Shown here: positions 54,049 through 63,575 of the stretch, in pieces | Numbering within the stretch: position 1 is the first letter of the stretch | Layout: each line of letters opens with the position of its first letter | Assembly (NCBI GenBank): GCA_015296085.1 | Contig: DVDT01000004.1 | Span: 1-64,000, forward strand | From: Trichormus sp. M33_DOE_039 | Lineage (GTDB): Bacteria > Cyanobacteriota > Cyanobacteriia > Cyanobacteriales > Nostocaceae | Length of the DNA stretch: 64,000 bases | Reading direction: 5' to 3' | Made by a program: the position numbers and the translations under genes | The notes under the pieces: generated by a model | Told to the model about the DNA's origin: nothing | Seen by the model: the letters and a program-made list of their open reading frames with translations, nothing else | Database searches by the model: none

Positions 54049-54186
54049 AGAAGCAAATGTATGTGGTTACATTCGTAATGTATCCCTCTGAATTAACAAT
54101 GTATGGCGTTACATTCGTAATGTATCACTCTGCATTAACAATGTATGGTGTTACATTCGTAATGTATCCTCTGCATTAACAACTTA
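54049..54186. repeat. Second 21-bp-period palindrome array (42-bp higher-order unit)
   Basis: ACATTCGTAATGT cores recur at 54069, 54111 and 54153, exactly 42 bp apart. Half way between them lie CATTAACAATGT cores at 54091 (ATT only), 54133 and 54174, so the underlying period is 21 bp. The CATTAACAATGT core is identical to one in the 30.4-kb array. One unit has lost a single base near 54170. Confidence 0.85.
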
Positions 54187-54365
54187 GCCTTGACAAGATA
54201 CTGGTGCAAGCAGTTTGGTAGTATGCTTTCTTGAGCATCGCCACATTAGAGACTTCCAACTAAAAAAATATACAATCGCTTTGGTAAGCAGGGGAAGCAG
54301 GGGAGGAAGAATACAATGATCATCTTTGCTCTGACCCATTGAATAATTTATTTTCTGGAAGTCCC

Positions 54366-54704
54366 TTAGAGTTCAATTAACTTGAAACCCCAAGGTTTGA
54401 GCGCGGCTAAAGCTATTTCTTGATCTACACCTTCATAAGCTTCCCATTCTAAAGGATGCTCTTTCGGGTGTCCGTCGCCGACATTCCCCGCAACTTTAAT
54501 TATGGGACAGTTGACCAAGCGATCGCGCTCCAGTCCTTTTGGTAGAGCTAATTGGATTTTGTGACCCACAAACTTGACTGTACTAGACTCAGCTACAGAT
54601 TGGCGAATTAAACAGATATCACCAGCCGTTCCCCAAGTGGTTTCGTAAATATGGAGGAACGAAATATATGTTTGTGGTTTGATGGTTCTTTTGAACACTT
54701 TCAT
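54366..54704 (-). CDS. Hypothetical protein
   Basis: A 112-residue soluble protein with no family I recognise. It begins MKVFKRTIKPQTYISFLHIY, contains TVKFVGHKIQLALPKGLERD and PIIKVAGNVGDGHPKEHPLE, and ends AALKPWGFKLIEL. No signal peptide or membrane helix. It lies 35 bp downstream of the large CNB-AAA-ferredoxin gene on the same strand and is probably cotranscribed, so a linked role is possible. Confidence 0.65.
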   Translation of the reverse strand: MKVFKRTIKPQTYISFLHIYETTWGTAGDICLIRQSVAESSTVKFVGHKIQLALPKGLERDRLVNCPIIKVAGNVGDGHPKEHPLEWEAYEGVDQEIALAALKPWGFKLIEL

Positions 54705-54739
54705 GAGCTGTCATCCTTAAGCGAGGGGTGAGAAGTTCG

Positions 54740-57268
54740 TTAAAACACGATAATCCCCCACATACTAGCAGCCAGTCCTATAGCTGCGAAATGTTGCCAA
54801 AGCATATTTTTAAAAGGTTGTTTCGCAATCTTCTGCGTTAACACCATAGTTAACAACACGGAGAATATCAAAATGCTACCTTGCAAAAAGTCGATGACTG
54901 CGGGGTGTGCTACCAATATAGGTAATTGTTCGCCATGTAAGCCAAAGGTAGCAAAGGTGACAGGAATAATTTTTCCCCCTTCACCCAGACCCAAACGCAA
55001 GTAATGAGCTAAATTCCCTCCTAACACCAAGGGTAAATAACCATAGGCAAGTTCAATAAATGGTCGAGGCTTACGGCGGACGTTAAATAGTTTAATGCCA
55101 CCATAAGCGATAAATACCACCGCCGCCGGAATTAATAAAGCTAGGATTGATATACCCAAATGTAGCCAAAACTGAGTTAAATCTAACTGTAAACCCAACC
55201 CAGCTTGTAACTCCGGTAAACGATGCAGATATATTCCGCCCAACAGCAACAACAATAACGCCACTTCATAGTTGTGAGGGATATGAGTTGTCCACAGTTC
55301 AATTCCTGGGGGACGCAAGTTGAATTCCACGGAACGATGGGGACAGGCTTTGAGACAAGTCATGCACAATACGCAATCTCGGTTATCTTCTAGCTGTGCA
55401 GGATGGGAATATAAAGGACAGCCATCTGTTTCCATCCCTTCGCCTTTTTCGGGGCCACCTTTATAACATTGATAGGTGGTACAAGTAGCTGAACATATTC
55501 CCTGCTGCGCCCGTAGTTCCGTCATTGAGAGTTTAGCAAATAAACCATTCATCCCGCCGATGGGGCAAAGATAGCGACACCAAAACCGCCTTTCAAACAG
55601 AGTAGAGAAAATCATTGCCCCAGCGGTAATTAGTAAGAGTAAACAGGCGGAAAGATAAGCGGTGTTTTCTAAATTCCAGAGTTCTTCCCACAAGAAAATT
55701 AATGTAAATAACCCAAATAAAAACCAACCGCCCCATTTCTCAGCTTTCTCTCTTGGCCAGCGTTGGAGTTGACGGGGAAAGAACCACAGGGATAACTTTT
55801 GGGTGATTTCGCCGTAAATCATGAAGGGACAAACAGCACACCACACCCGCCCCACAAAGGGGAAGATAAATAAACAGATAGGCCACCACCAAGCCCAAAA
55901 TAAATTTAAAGCAAAATTGCGATCGCGTGTTTGCGGCCCGACAAACAACACACCTACGATCAATGCAAATGCCGCCACGGTAAAGCCATAATTAATTTTA
56001 TCTGGCCACCAATCACTCCGTAAAAATCGCCGCAACCCAGGATACAGATTTAATAAATTCACCCGATATTGCTTTTTCTTGGTTTCCGCCGCCCAGAAAA
56101 TCTCCTCTGTTAACTCCCTTCCTTTCCCTACTTGCACAATTGCCCGTTCTACAAGATTTTTCAACTCCTTGAGATTTCCAGGGAAATCGTAGGACTGAAG
56201 ACGGCGCAAGGCTTCTGGCGTGATGCGGGGTTTAGCTACACCACGCGATCGCACATACAAACTAGTGTAATATTCCACCTGGGCTTGAATATCCGCCTTC
56301 CGCACCCGTAGCGGTGGGACTTTAATCACATGACCCACACAGCGTTCAATTTGAGATTGGGCTTTTTCAGCCACTATCAAAATCCTGGCTTTACTGGTGC
56401 GGGGTGCAGCTGTTGGTTCTCCCGTCCGAGTCACGGGGCTATATGTCCCGGTTTTAAGTAACTGCGCCACAGGTTGCAATAATTCTGGGGGTAACTCCTG
56501 AATATTGTTTAAAACTAAAGTTCCTTCCCTCAACCATTCCAACAGTCCCGGTTTTCCCCCAGCCCGACCAAATAAATCTGCGCCGCTAGTTTGCAAAATT
56601 CCACAATTAATTTTAATGATGGGTTCACGGCGTTTGGGGGAACTAAAGTGAATGAGAGCTGCAATATTATCTTTTTCTAAGCCTGGTTCGCCGAAAATTT
56701 CCACAGATTTCCGGTCAGCCGCAGCTTCTCGAATTTGTTCTCTTAATCGGACTGCGTAGCGACTTGTCCCCACAATTCCCCGTTGCGCTTTCGTCACCAA
56801 ATAGGGACGTAAAGCCACGGAACGTTCTTGTTCATAACTTAAAGCAGATGTTACTTGGGCTAATTCCTGCGCTAATTGTCGAGACAAAACCTGTGTAATT
56901 TCTGGATACTGACTAACCACAGTGCGAAACTCAGCCGCCGGGACGACCCAGAGACGAGATTCTGTCACAGCGGTAATTGTATATGGAGTTGACTCATCTA
57001 AAAGTAATTCTTTGAGGTTAATGACTGCACCAGGAAGGAAGCCACAGGGAAAAACGGGGTTGTTTTTATTAGTAATCTCACTTTCTAGTTGACCTTCTAC
57101 CAGAATATAAAGTGCTATTGGCGGAGTACCTTCTTGAATGAGACGACTTCCCTGGGGTATGACTTGTGATTGCATCAGGGGAGCGATCGCATTTAACACT
57201 GCTGATGAGAGAATTCCTAAAGTTGTACGTTCCTGTAGCCAGATAACCGTGTCTGGAGATGTCATCAT
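54740..57268 (-). CDS. Fusion: cyclic-nucleotide-binding domain, sigma-54-activator-like AAA domain, membrane polyferredoxin (NosR/NapH/CcoG-like)
   Basis: An 842-residue protein of three parts. Residues 20-130 are a CRP-type sensor domain (GSRLIQEGTPPIALYILVEG). Residues 160-400 follow a sigma-54 activator AAA domain (VGTSRYAVRLREQIREAA, INCGILQTSGADLFG, VPPLRVRKADIQAQVEYY, SYDFPGNLKELKNLVERA), but Walker A is degraded to GEPGLEKDN and the GAFTGA loop is absent. From residue 415 it is a membrane protein with VWCAVCP near 471 and FWCRYLCP near 559, a CSATCTTYQC cluster, and a ferredoxin motif CVLCMTCLKACP near 630. More membrane helices follow. Cyanobacteria lack sigma-54, so the AAA part must have another role, perhaps linking a signal to membrane electron transfer. 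Confidence 0.85.
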   Translation of the reverse strand: MMTSPDTVIWLQERTTLGILSSAVLNAIAPLMQSQVIPQGSRLIQEGTPPIALYILVEGQLESEITNKNNPVFPCGFLPGAVINLKELLLDESTPYTITAVTESRLWVVPAAEFRTVVSQYPEITQVLSRQLAQELAQVTSALSYEQERSVALRPYLVTKAQRGIVGTSRYAVRLREQIREAAADRKSVEIFGEPGLEKDNIAALIHFSSPKRREPIIKINCGILQTSGADLFGRAGGKPGLLEWLREGTLVLNNIQELPPELLQPVAQLLKTGTYSPVTRTGEPTAAPRTSKARILIVAEKAQSQIERCVGHVIKVPPLRVRKADIQAQVEYYTSLYVRSRGVAKPRITPEALRRLQSYDFPGNLKELKNLVERAIVQVGKGRELTEEIFWAAETKKKQYRVNLLNLYPGLRRFLRSDWWPDKINYGFTVAAFALIVGVLFVGPQTRDRNFALNLFWAWWWPICLFIFPFVGRVWCAVCPFMIYGEITQKLSLWFFPRQLQRWPREKAEKWGGWFLFGLFTLIFLWEELWNLENTAYLSACLLLLITAGAMIFSTLFERRFWCRYLCPIGGMNGLFAKLSMTELRAQQGICSATCTTYQCYKGGPEKGEGMETDGCPLYSHPAQLEDNRDCVLCMTCLKACPHRSVEFNLRPPGIELWTTHIPHNYEVALLLLLLGGIYLHRLPELQAGLGLQLDLTQFWLHLGISILALLIPAAVVFIAYGGIKLFNVRRKPRPFIELAYGYLPLVLGGNLAHYLRLGLGEGGKIIPVTFATFGLHGEQLPILVAHPAVIDFLQGSILIFSVLLTMVLTQKIAKQPFKNMLWQHFAAIGLAASMWGIIVF

Positions 57269-57328
57269 GAGTTCCCCATTTTCCCTGCTTGCTGTATAAC
57301 AGGAATTATCCCTGAAAACTGCTATGTG

Positions 57329-57421
57329 ATGAGTGTAACGGATTTGCCTAATCTCTTAGTTCCCTTGCTGCTTTTGGGTTTAATTGTGCTGGCGGCAATG
57401 TTTTTTAGCCGTAGTCGTTAG
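57329..57421 (+). CDS. Candidate 30-residue single-TM peptide
   Basis: A short open frame starting MSVTDLPNLLVPLLLLGLIV and ending LAAMFFSRSR, with a positive C-terminus, as in small photosynthetic or respiratory membrane subunits. It is divergent from the CNB-AAA-ferredoxin gene. No clear ribosome-binding site is present and I cannot match it to a known Psb, Psa, Pet or Ndh subunit, so it may also be chance. Confidence 0.4.
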   Translation: MSVTDLPNLLVPLLLLGLIVLAAMFFSRSR

Positions 57422-57437
57422 CTGGAGGAAAATAAAA

Positions 57438-57479
57438 GCGATCGCATGATACCATTCAATACTCATGGAATGCGATCGC
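57438..57479. repeat. Hairpin formed by two HIP1 octamers
   Basis: GCGATCGCAT (57438-57447) and ATGCGATCGC (57470-57479) are perfect complements, with an inner CCAT/ATGG pair. It lies between the small-peptide frame and the convergent 76-residue gene and could act as a transcript end for both. Confidence 0.6.
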
Positions 57480-57495
57480 GGTGATTATGATGGGT

Positions 57496-57726
57496 CTAAA
57501 CTTGTGAGAGGGCAGAATCAACTAATTTTTTCAATTTCAAGTATGCTTCCGGTGGTGTTAAACAATACTCATTGGTATTAGTATCATCTGGAAGACAAAA
57601 TTCCCAGCTATCTGGATAGTAACGGACTACAAATGAAGGAATCAGTTTCAACTGTACTGCTTTTCTGCCCAGTTCTTCTGTCTTTTCTGACAAGGTAGCT
57701 TCGTCATGGAATAAGTAGTGACTCAT
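57496..57726 (-). CDS. Small conserved hypothetical protein
   Basis: A 76-residue protein (MSHYLFHDEATLSEKTEELG), with FVVRYYPDSWEFCLPDDTNT in the middle and a helical end PEAYLKLKKLVDSALSQV. It has the feel of a conserved cyanobacterial gene but I know no function. No signal peptide. It is flanked by a HIP1 hairpin at its 3' side. Confidence 0.62.
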   Translation of the reverse strand: MSHYLFHDEATLSEKTEELGRKAVQLKLIPSFVVRYYPDSWEFCLPDDTNTNEYCLTPPEAYLKLKKLVDSALSQV

Positions 57727-57906
57727 AAGAATAACACCGATATCTTGACTCTATTGAATGGAATATCAGGTGTTGATCGAGTTGTTGGCTGCTGACCATC
57801 ACCTTCAAAGGTGTTATAAACAGAAAATGTGAGGAACTTGTGAGGAATACAATTGATTTTTCCCATCAATGAGCGCAACATTTATGGGAGTTAATTGCTA
57901 GCATTT

Positions 57907-59265
57907 TTAAAGATTGGTTAATAAATCTTGATCGGCTATTTTGCTATCCAGTGTCCTAGGCAATTTGAATCCCAACACAACAATCATGATGCTCATATAA
58001 AAAACCAGCGACATCCATAAAAGGTGATTGTTGTGTAGATACCAAGCTGTAGCAGCTAGCGGAGCAAAACCTAAGCCAAAAGCTAATAAAACGGCATTCC
58101 GAATAGTTGCGCCTTCTTTTAAGCCGATAAAGTATCCTTCCAGCATGAAAGCGATCGCCGTTAAGCCCAAAAGTGGCAGTAACCAAATGACATAACTACT
58201 AATATGTTCATTCACTTCTGGATGATTAGTCAGGATACCAAATACTGTATCTGGGAAAATTACAGATGCGATCGCAAAACCTAGCGCAATAAATAAACTG
58301 GTAATTACAGAAATAACCAATAATGGCAGCATCTTTTCTGTTGTACCTTTACCCTGAAAATTACCCGTCAAGGTTTGTGTTGTTAACCCTACACCTTGAA
58401 TAGTGAACTGACTCAACAGCGCAATTTGCAACAGCAATCCATTTTCTGCCAAGGTGATTGTTCCCATAGTGGCACTCAGATTAGTAAAGATGGCATAGGT
58501 AGAAATCAAGATTAAAAATCGCACCAAAATGTTAGTTTTGAGGACAACAGTATCTTTCAAAGCTATCCAATCAAACACTTCTTCTAAGGCGGCGGGTAAT
58601 TTTGCCCACTGAATACTGAAACAGACTCCCACTAAACCAGTTAATAGTGCTAAATACTGACTGATTGCTGTCGCCAGTCCCGCACCCATACTTTCCCAAC
58701 CCCATTTGACAATCATCACATAGTCCAGCAGCACATTAGAACCATTGCCAATTAAAGATATCAGCAACACCAGACTATTCTTCTCTCGTCCCGTAAACCA
58801 ACCAATCAACACAAAGTTGAGTAACACCGCCGGCGCAGCCCAAATCCTCGCGTTGAAATAGTCAACTCCAGAGCTTTCAATTTCTGGTGAACCACTTAAA
58901 ATCAAAAAGCCCATCTTTTGGATAGGGTATTGCAGCAATAGGATCAGTAACCCCAGTCCTAGCGCAATTAAAGCACTCCGCATCCCAACTAATAATATTG
59001 TTTTGTGGTCATCCATTCCTACCGCTTGTGCCGTGAGAGCATTGACACTAGAGCGTAAAAACTTTAACACCCGGTAAAGGTAGTCAAAAAGTATGGTTGC
59101 GAGGATAACTCCCGCCAAGTGACGAATATCTGCTAAATGGCCTAAAAAAGCAATGTCAACAATACCCGCTAAAGGCACCATCATGTTGGAAAGCACGTTA
59201 ATGCTTGCCATTTTGTAAAATCGGGGCAAAAAGTCATACTGGAGTGAGACTGCTGCAAATCTCAT
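57907..59265 (-). CDS. MATE family efflux transporter (DinF-like)
   Basis: A 452-residue, 12-helix transporter. MASINVLSNMMVPLAGIVDI and AFLGHLADIRHLAGVILATI are the typical first helix and loop of DinF-type MATE proteins. The second half repeats the pattern (SATMGTITLAENGLLLQIAL, QFTIQGVGLTTQTLTGNFQG). It would export organic cations or a metabolite with Na+ or H+. A subset of cyanobacterial homologues is annotated as natural-product exporters, but no biosynthetic cluster is adjacent. Start ATG at 59265. Confidence 0.92.
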   Translation of the reverse strand: MRFAAVSLQYDFLPRFYKMASINVLSNMMVPLAGIVDIAFLGHLADIRHLAGVILATILFDYLYRVLKFLRSSVNALTAQAVGMDDHKTILLVGMRSALIALGLGLLILLLQYPIQKMGFLILSGSPEIESSGVDYFNARIWAAPAVLLNFVLIGWFTGREKNSLVLLISLIGNGSNVLLDYVMIVKWGWESMGAGLATAISQYLALLTGLVGVCFSIQWAKLPAALEEVFDWIALKDTVVLKTNILVRFLILISTYAIFTNLSATMGTITLAENGLLLQIALLSQFTIQGVGLTTQTLTGNFQGKGTTEKMLPLLVISVITSLFIALGFAIASVIFPDTVFGILTNHPEVNEHISSYVIWLLPLLGLTAIAFMLEGYFIGLKEGATIRNAVLLAFGLGFAPLAATAWYLHNNHLLWMSLVFYMSIMIVVLGFKLPRTLDSKIADQDLLTNL

Positions 59266-59488
59266 AATTTGACTGTAATGGAGTTGTTGATGGAAATTGG
59301 AACTATTTTAGTGTAGGTGATAGCTAAGGATAAAAGTTGGATGGGGAGTTAAGCCAAATGGTGCAGCAATTTAGCTAAAACAGCAAGAAGCCTCCGGAAC
59401 GGAGGATAAAGCCTGTCCGCCCAGATGTAAGTCACGGTCATAGAGGACGCAAGAAATCTACTACTATGCAGTCTGTTAGTTAGAAAGC

Positions 59489-60706
59489 TTACAGGCAAGT
59501 ACAGTATCTGAATACAAAGAATATAAAAATTGCAAATCCCACTCCTGCATAAAACACACTACTAATTCCGCCAAAACCAAAAGCTATCCCCATCAACAAA
59601 GGCCCTAAGGTTTGCCCTAATCCAAAAAATGTGCCGTTAACGGATAAAATCGTCGCTAAATATTCTCTTGGGGCTAAATCTGCTAATAATGTTTGAATAC
59701 TCGGAAAGCCAATGCCTAAACCAACACCAAAAATTGTGGTGGGAATTAATAAAAACCAAATACTAGGCATGAAGGGAACAATTAATAAAGCGACAGCATA
59801 TAAAATAAAGGATGCTCTAATTAAAGTTGATGGTTGATAATGTCTACTTAATTTTCCTATTTGAGCAGATGTGATTGTGATAGCTACAGAAACACTAGAT
59901 AGTAAGATTCCAATAGTCGCGGGTGGTGCTTTAAAGACATCATTAATTAGTTGGGGTAAGTAAGTTATATAAGCACCGTAGAGTAAAATAAAGTTACCTG
60001 CACTAGCGATAAACAAACCAAATAAACGGCGATTCTGCAAAACTTTTCCCGCATTTCTTAAATATTGTTTGAGGTTGCGATCGCCTTTTGGTTCAGGATT
60101 ATCCAATACAAATAACACTAATAACGCGACAGGAATAGCTACGATAGGCAGCATAAAGGGATAATACCAACCTAATGTTGCCAATGCGCCACCAATAGTG
60201 GGATAACTCGCTGTACCAATACTACTAATGCTGGCATTGTAGCCCATCGCCTGAGTCCGTCTGGCTTCGGTGTATAAATCACCAATCAAGGTGATACTCA
60301 GAGATAGCAGAGAAGCCGCACCGATTCCTTGCAGCAGACGTAGCCACAGTAATAAATCAAAATTGCGGACTAATACTGAATCAACATTGCGAACAAAAGC
60401 GCAAGCAGTCCCAGCAATACCAAATAAAAATAGTGAAGGTACAATAACTTTTTTTCTGCCTAATCTATCAGCTAACACACCCAAAATAGGGCCTAATATC
60501 ACCGTAGGAAATGTAAATACTGTAATCAGTAAACCTAGATTCTGAGGGTCTATTCCTAAGGCTTTGGCTAGCTGTGGAAAGGCCGGAGTTATACTAGAAA
60601 CTCCCATGACAGCGATTAATGTGACTGCACAAATAATCTGAAAATTTAAATCTTGAAATACAGGTTTACGTGGTTCTAATTGTTCAGACTTTTCTAGTGA
60701 ATTCAT
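59489..60706 (-). CDS. MFS transporter
   Basis: A 405-residue, 12-helix major facilitator. The A-motif between helices 2 and 3 reads GVLADRLGRKKVIVPSL, and GIGAASLLSLSITLIGDLYT is the helix 4-5 region with the drug-export-like pattern. The final segment FFVFRYCTCL is short and odd, so the C-terminus may be slightly altered. It probably exports a drug or metabolite by proton antiport. The porin gene lies upstream on the same strand, 91 bp away, and might be cotranscribed. Confidence 0.92.
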   Translation of the reverse strand: MNSLEKSEQLEPRKPVFQDLNFQIICAVTLIAVMGVSSITPAFPQLAKALGIDPQNLGLLITVFTFPTVILGPILGVLADRLGRKKVIVPSLFLFGIAGTACAFVRNVDSVLVRNFDLLLWLRLLQGIGAASLLSLSITLIGDLYTEARRTQAMGYNASISSIGTASYPTIGGALATLGWYYPFMLPIVAIPVALLVLFVLDNPEPKGDRNLKQYLRNAGKVLQNRRLFGLFIASAGNFILLYGAYITYLPQLINDVFKAPPATIGILLSSVSVAITITSAQIGKLSRHYQPSTLIRASFILYAVALLIVPFMPSIWFLLIPTTIFGVGLGIGFPSIQTLLADLAPREYLATILSVNGTFFGLGQTLGPLLMGIAFGFGGISSVFYAGVGFAIFIFFVFRYCTCL

Positions 60707-60797
60707 AATAATATAGGGAACAGGTAATAGGTGAAAGGTGATATTACGATAGGTTGTTTATATATTTTTTGGAGGCGAACATCATGTTCTGGGGGAG

Positions 60798-62426
60798 TTA
60801 AAAAGAAAATACTGTTCGCAAAGTACCAGTTACAATTGTGCCGTTAGCATCTTGGTTACTGGGATTAGCTATAACTTGAATCAAAGGCGTAACCCTAATA
60901 TTGTCACTGACGGGGAAGTTATAAAAAGCTTCAAAATTCATCTGTGTGGCATCCCCTACAGCATTTTCGATGAAAGGTTGCCCGACTGCAATACCTGCGA
61001 TCGCTCGCTCTATAAATAAATCTCGGAATCCTAACCCAGCCATCCAATAATTTGGATTAATTTCTCCTAAACTGGTATCTGAATAATTGGCATAACCATA
61101 ACGACCAAAAACGCCGAAGCGATTATTCAAAGCTAGGTCAAAATTGACCCCGACTCCATTAAAACCGCTACCAAATATCCTACCGCCGCTGTATTGCAAC
61201 CGCACTGTAAATGATTTGCTAGCAGCATATTCCAGTTCTACAAATCCTTGGTAGGGATCACCAAACAAACCGCCATCTGCGCCACCTCCAGCAGTAGGAA
61301 ATAAGCGGATATCTTCCGCTGCACCACCACCAATTAGTCTGCTGTTTTCCGGTAATGAATTCGTTGCATCTCCAGCGACATATAATGCTCTTAATTTAAA
61401 TGGGCTGGATTTTGGTTGCCAATCAATAAAAGCACCAGCTCCCCCTGGTCTGGGAAGTAATATATAGTTGTTAACTAATGCTTGGGTAGAAAAGTCTAAA
61501 AAGCTGACATTGGCATAACGATTTTTATCTACGAAATCTGGAGCGACAATTGTTGGGCCTACCGTCACTTGCAAATCTTCAACAGGTTGAAAGGTGTAGT
61601 ACAATCTTGCCAAACTGAATCGGCCATCCCGTCCTGGAATAGAAAAGTCTAAGGTACTACCAAGATTAGGTTCAAGAAAGCCAGCTGCATTATCATTTGC
61701 GCCATCGCTACCAGTGACTAATCTAATTTTCAGTAAGTCTGTACCGTAAAAACTGGTGTTTAAATCTAAGCTGGCTCGATAAATGAATGTCGCATTGGGG
61801 TTATTATCTGTAATTGTCCTACCTCTAGGAGCAATAATTCTATCACCATCAAATCCGCCGACGTTGAAGGCAAAGATAGCTTGACCTTGTAATTTTGTTG
61901 TAGTAGAAAACTGATTAGCCTCTAGGATTGCAGTTCGGTCTTCCAGGCTATCTACCCGTCCCCGTAACGTGGCTAACTCTGGCGCAAATATTTCCTGAAG
62001 TCGCTGTATTTTCTCTAAGTCTTCAGATGCAACTAAATCTGATTTACCTGTGCGAATTAATTCATTAACTTGCTCTAAGACTGCGTTGATACCAGCTGCA
62101 AATTCATAGCGGCTCATGGCGCGATCGCCTCGAAATGTGCTAGTGGGATAACCCGCAATCACACCATAACGCTCAACTAAAGACTGGAGAGCTGCAAACG
62201 CCCAATCTTGGGGTTGCACATCTTGTCGTTGGCTGACGGAGGTGATTTGCGCTGCTGTAGTATCCGCTTCAAAACTGTCAATGTCTAAACTTGGAGAGGA
62301 TTGAGCTAGTGCATAACTATTGTAATCAATAAAACATAAACCACATAAGGATTGCACTATCAGTGAAGTAATTACTTTCTTCGTAAACAAGGGTATGGAG
62401 GGAGAAAAAGTGTTTCTTTCGTTCAT
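60798..62426 (-). CDS. Iron-uptake-type porin (SLH-OprB)
   Basis: A 542-residue outer-membrane porin. After the signal peptide (cleavage near ALAQS) comes an SLH domain (PQDWAFAALQSLVERYGVIA, then RGDRAMSRYEFAAGINAVLE) that anchors to peptidoglycan. A coiled coil follows (EDLEKIQRLQEIFAPELATL, RVDSLEDRTAILEANQF). The rest is an OprB-like beta barrel ending in Phe (TLRTVFSF), as outer-membrane proteins do. Related cyanobacterial porins pass inorganic ions and iron. A MITE-like element lies in its upstream region. Confidence 0.93.
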   Translation of the reverse strand: MNERNTFSPSIPLFTKKVITSLIVQSLCGLCFIDYNSYALAQSSPSLDIDSFEADTTAAQITSVSQRQDVQPQDWAFAALQSLVERYGVIAGYPTSTFRGDRAMSRYEFAAGINAVLEQVNELIRTGKSDLVASEDLEKIQRLQEIFAPELATLRGRVDSLEDRTAILEANQFSTTTKLQGQAIFAFNVGGFDGDRIIAPRGRTITDNNPNATFIYRASLDLNTSFYGTDLLKIRLVTGSDGANDNAAGFLEPNLGSTLDFSIPGRDGRFSLARLYYTFQPVEDLQVTVGPTIVAPDFVDKNRYANVSFLDFSTQALVNNYILLPRPGGAGAFIDWQPKSSPFKLRALYVAGDATNSLPENSRLIGGGAAEDIRLFPTAGGGADGGLFGDPYQGFVELEYAASKSFTVRLQYSGGRIFGSGFNGVGVNFDLALNNRFGVFGRYGYANYSDTSLGEINPNYWMAGLGFRDLFIERAIAGIAVGQPFIENAVGDATQMNFEAFYNFPVSDNIRVTPLIQVIANPSNQDANGTIVTGTLRTVFSF

Positions 62427-62861
62427 AGCCAGGGGGTTGAATATATTTGACTTCCCCCTTTTGGGGCAATCATTTGTTTATCATAAAAGTTACGCACACG
62501 AAAGTTTACAGTTTTTATCTGAGTTTAGTCTTGTCTATTATTGCTTTATTTGGTGGCTAGATTAGCCTGTCACATTGACAGAATTATGATAAAAGTAACG
62601 CGAAGTTTTATATATAAACTCCGCGTTACTGTAATTAATAACTGATGTAATTCTGACTTCTCACGGGATCTAGAAAACCCCTCTCCAAACCTCTCCCCTG
62701 CAAGGAGAGAGGCTTAAAAACCTTAATTTTTCGTTGATCATTAAAGATATTTAAGCCTTCTACATTTTCACCCTTCTCTACCACGAAAGGGGGCTAGGGG
62801 GTTAGGTTTTGCATTAACTTTTCCACATAAGGTGAAAAGTCAGATCTAATTGCTCAGTCTT
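62427..62861. other. Gene-free region between porin and rubrerythrin
   Basis: This 435-bp gap is AT-rich near the porin start and then holds a MITE-like copy at 62650-62848. No coding frame recognised. Confidence 0.5.
62650..62848. mobile_element. MITE-like element, second full copy of family A
   Basis: The ends are ATTCTGACTTCTCACG and GGTGAAAAGTCAGATCT. The body shares CACGGGATCT(A/G)GAAAACCCC, CTCTCCAAACCTCTCCCCTG and GGGGGTTAGGTTT with the 30.6-kb copy, but the centre differs. It begins close to the rubrerythrin stop codon. Confidence 0.72.
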
Positions 62862-63575
62862 TTAAGCGGCAGTTTTTTCCTCAAGGGGAATAAAAGTCTT
62901 TTTGGTAGCCCCACAAATTGGACATTGCCAATCATCCGGAATGGCTTCAAAGGTTGTACCAGGGGCAATACCAGAATCAGGATCACCAGTTACAGGATCA
63001 TAAATCATGCTGCATTGTCTGCAAATCCATTTGCGGGTGCTGGGATCTTCACTCGCAACTCTAGTTGCAGGCTGTCCACCGTTAATTACTTCTAAGGCTT
63101 CAGTGTAGCGATCGGCGTGGTAATTTTCGATAAACTTTAATAAGCCAAACCGATGTGCAGCGGCGCGGAAAGTGTTGGCGTGTTCGCCGGATTCTTGAGC
63201 TTGCTTGAGAAATTCTTCGGCGGCGGGGTTGTCGCGATCGCTTTGAGCGGCGGCGGCGAATTCAGGATACATAATAGTGTATTCGTAAGTTTCGCCTTCA
63301 ATTGCTAAAGATAAACAACGAGACACAATTTCCCGCTTTTGTTCATCAGTTAAAGCCTCTGGATCTTCTACAACCAGTTCTGGGTGTAACAATTCAAAAT
63401 GAGCAAAGGCGTGTTCGGTTTCTTGTTCTGCTGTTTCCCGAAACAGTTTTGCTAAATCTTTAAACCCCAGTTTACGCGCTACTTCAGCAAAAAACAGATA
63501 TTTCCGATTTGCCATTGATTCGCCACCAAAAGCAGCTTCTAAATTTTGCAGAGTAGTAAAGTTTGAAAGATCCAT
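62862..63575 (-). CDS. rbrA: Rubrerythrin
   Basis: A 237-residue peroxide reductase. The di-iron four-helix domain has ENxxxR-like [20 protein letters not shown], then the ExxH motif in [19 protein letters not shown] and a second EHA in [16 protein letters not shown]. The C-terminal rubredoxin domain has [12 protein letters not shown] and [10 protein letters not shown], giving four Cys for one iron. The order diiron-rubredoxin is the classic one. In heterocyst-forming cyanobacteria RbrA protects nitrogenase-containing cells from H2O2 (family knowledge; cell type cannot be read here). Confidence 0.94.
   Translation of the reverse strand: MDLSNFTTLQNLEAAFGGESMANRKYLFFAEVARKLGFKDLAKLFRETAEQETEHAFAHFELLHPELVVEDPEALTDEQKREIVSRCLSLAIEGETYEYTIMYPEFAAAAQSDRDNPAAEEFLKQAQESGEHANTFRAAAHRFGLLKFIENYHADRYTEALEVINGGQPATRVASEDPSTRKWICRQCSMIYDPVTGDPDSGIAPGTTFEAIPDDWQCPICGATKKTFIPLEEKTAA

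Larger units (their letters stand above)
53755..54365. other. Gene-free region with hairpins and palindrome array
   Basis: This 611-bp gap contains the hairpins right after infC and a second 21-bp-period array near 54049-54186. The remaining sequence shows no coding frame. Confidence 0.5.

Noticed and set aside
54740..57268. Calling the AAA-containing fusion a sigma-54-dependent transcription activator
   Set aside because: No GAFTGA loop, degraded Walker A, no C-terminal Fis-type HTH, and cyanobacteria lack sigma-54.
59391..59460. Possible tRNA-like or structured RNA around CCTCCGGAACGGAGG downstream of the MATE gene start
   Set aside because: Only one short stem is visible; no cloverleaf or T-loop sequence.
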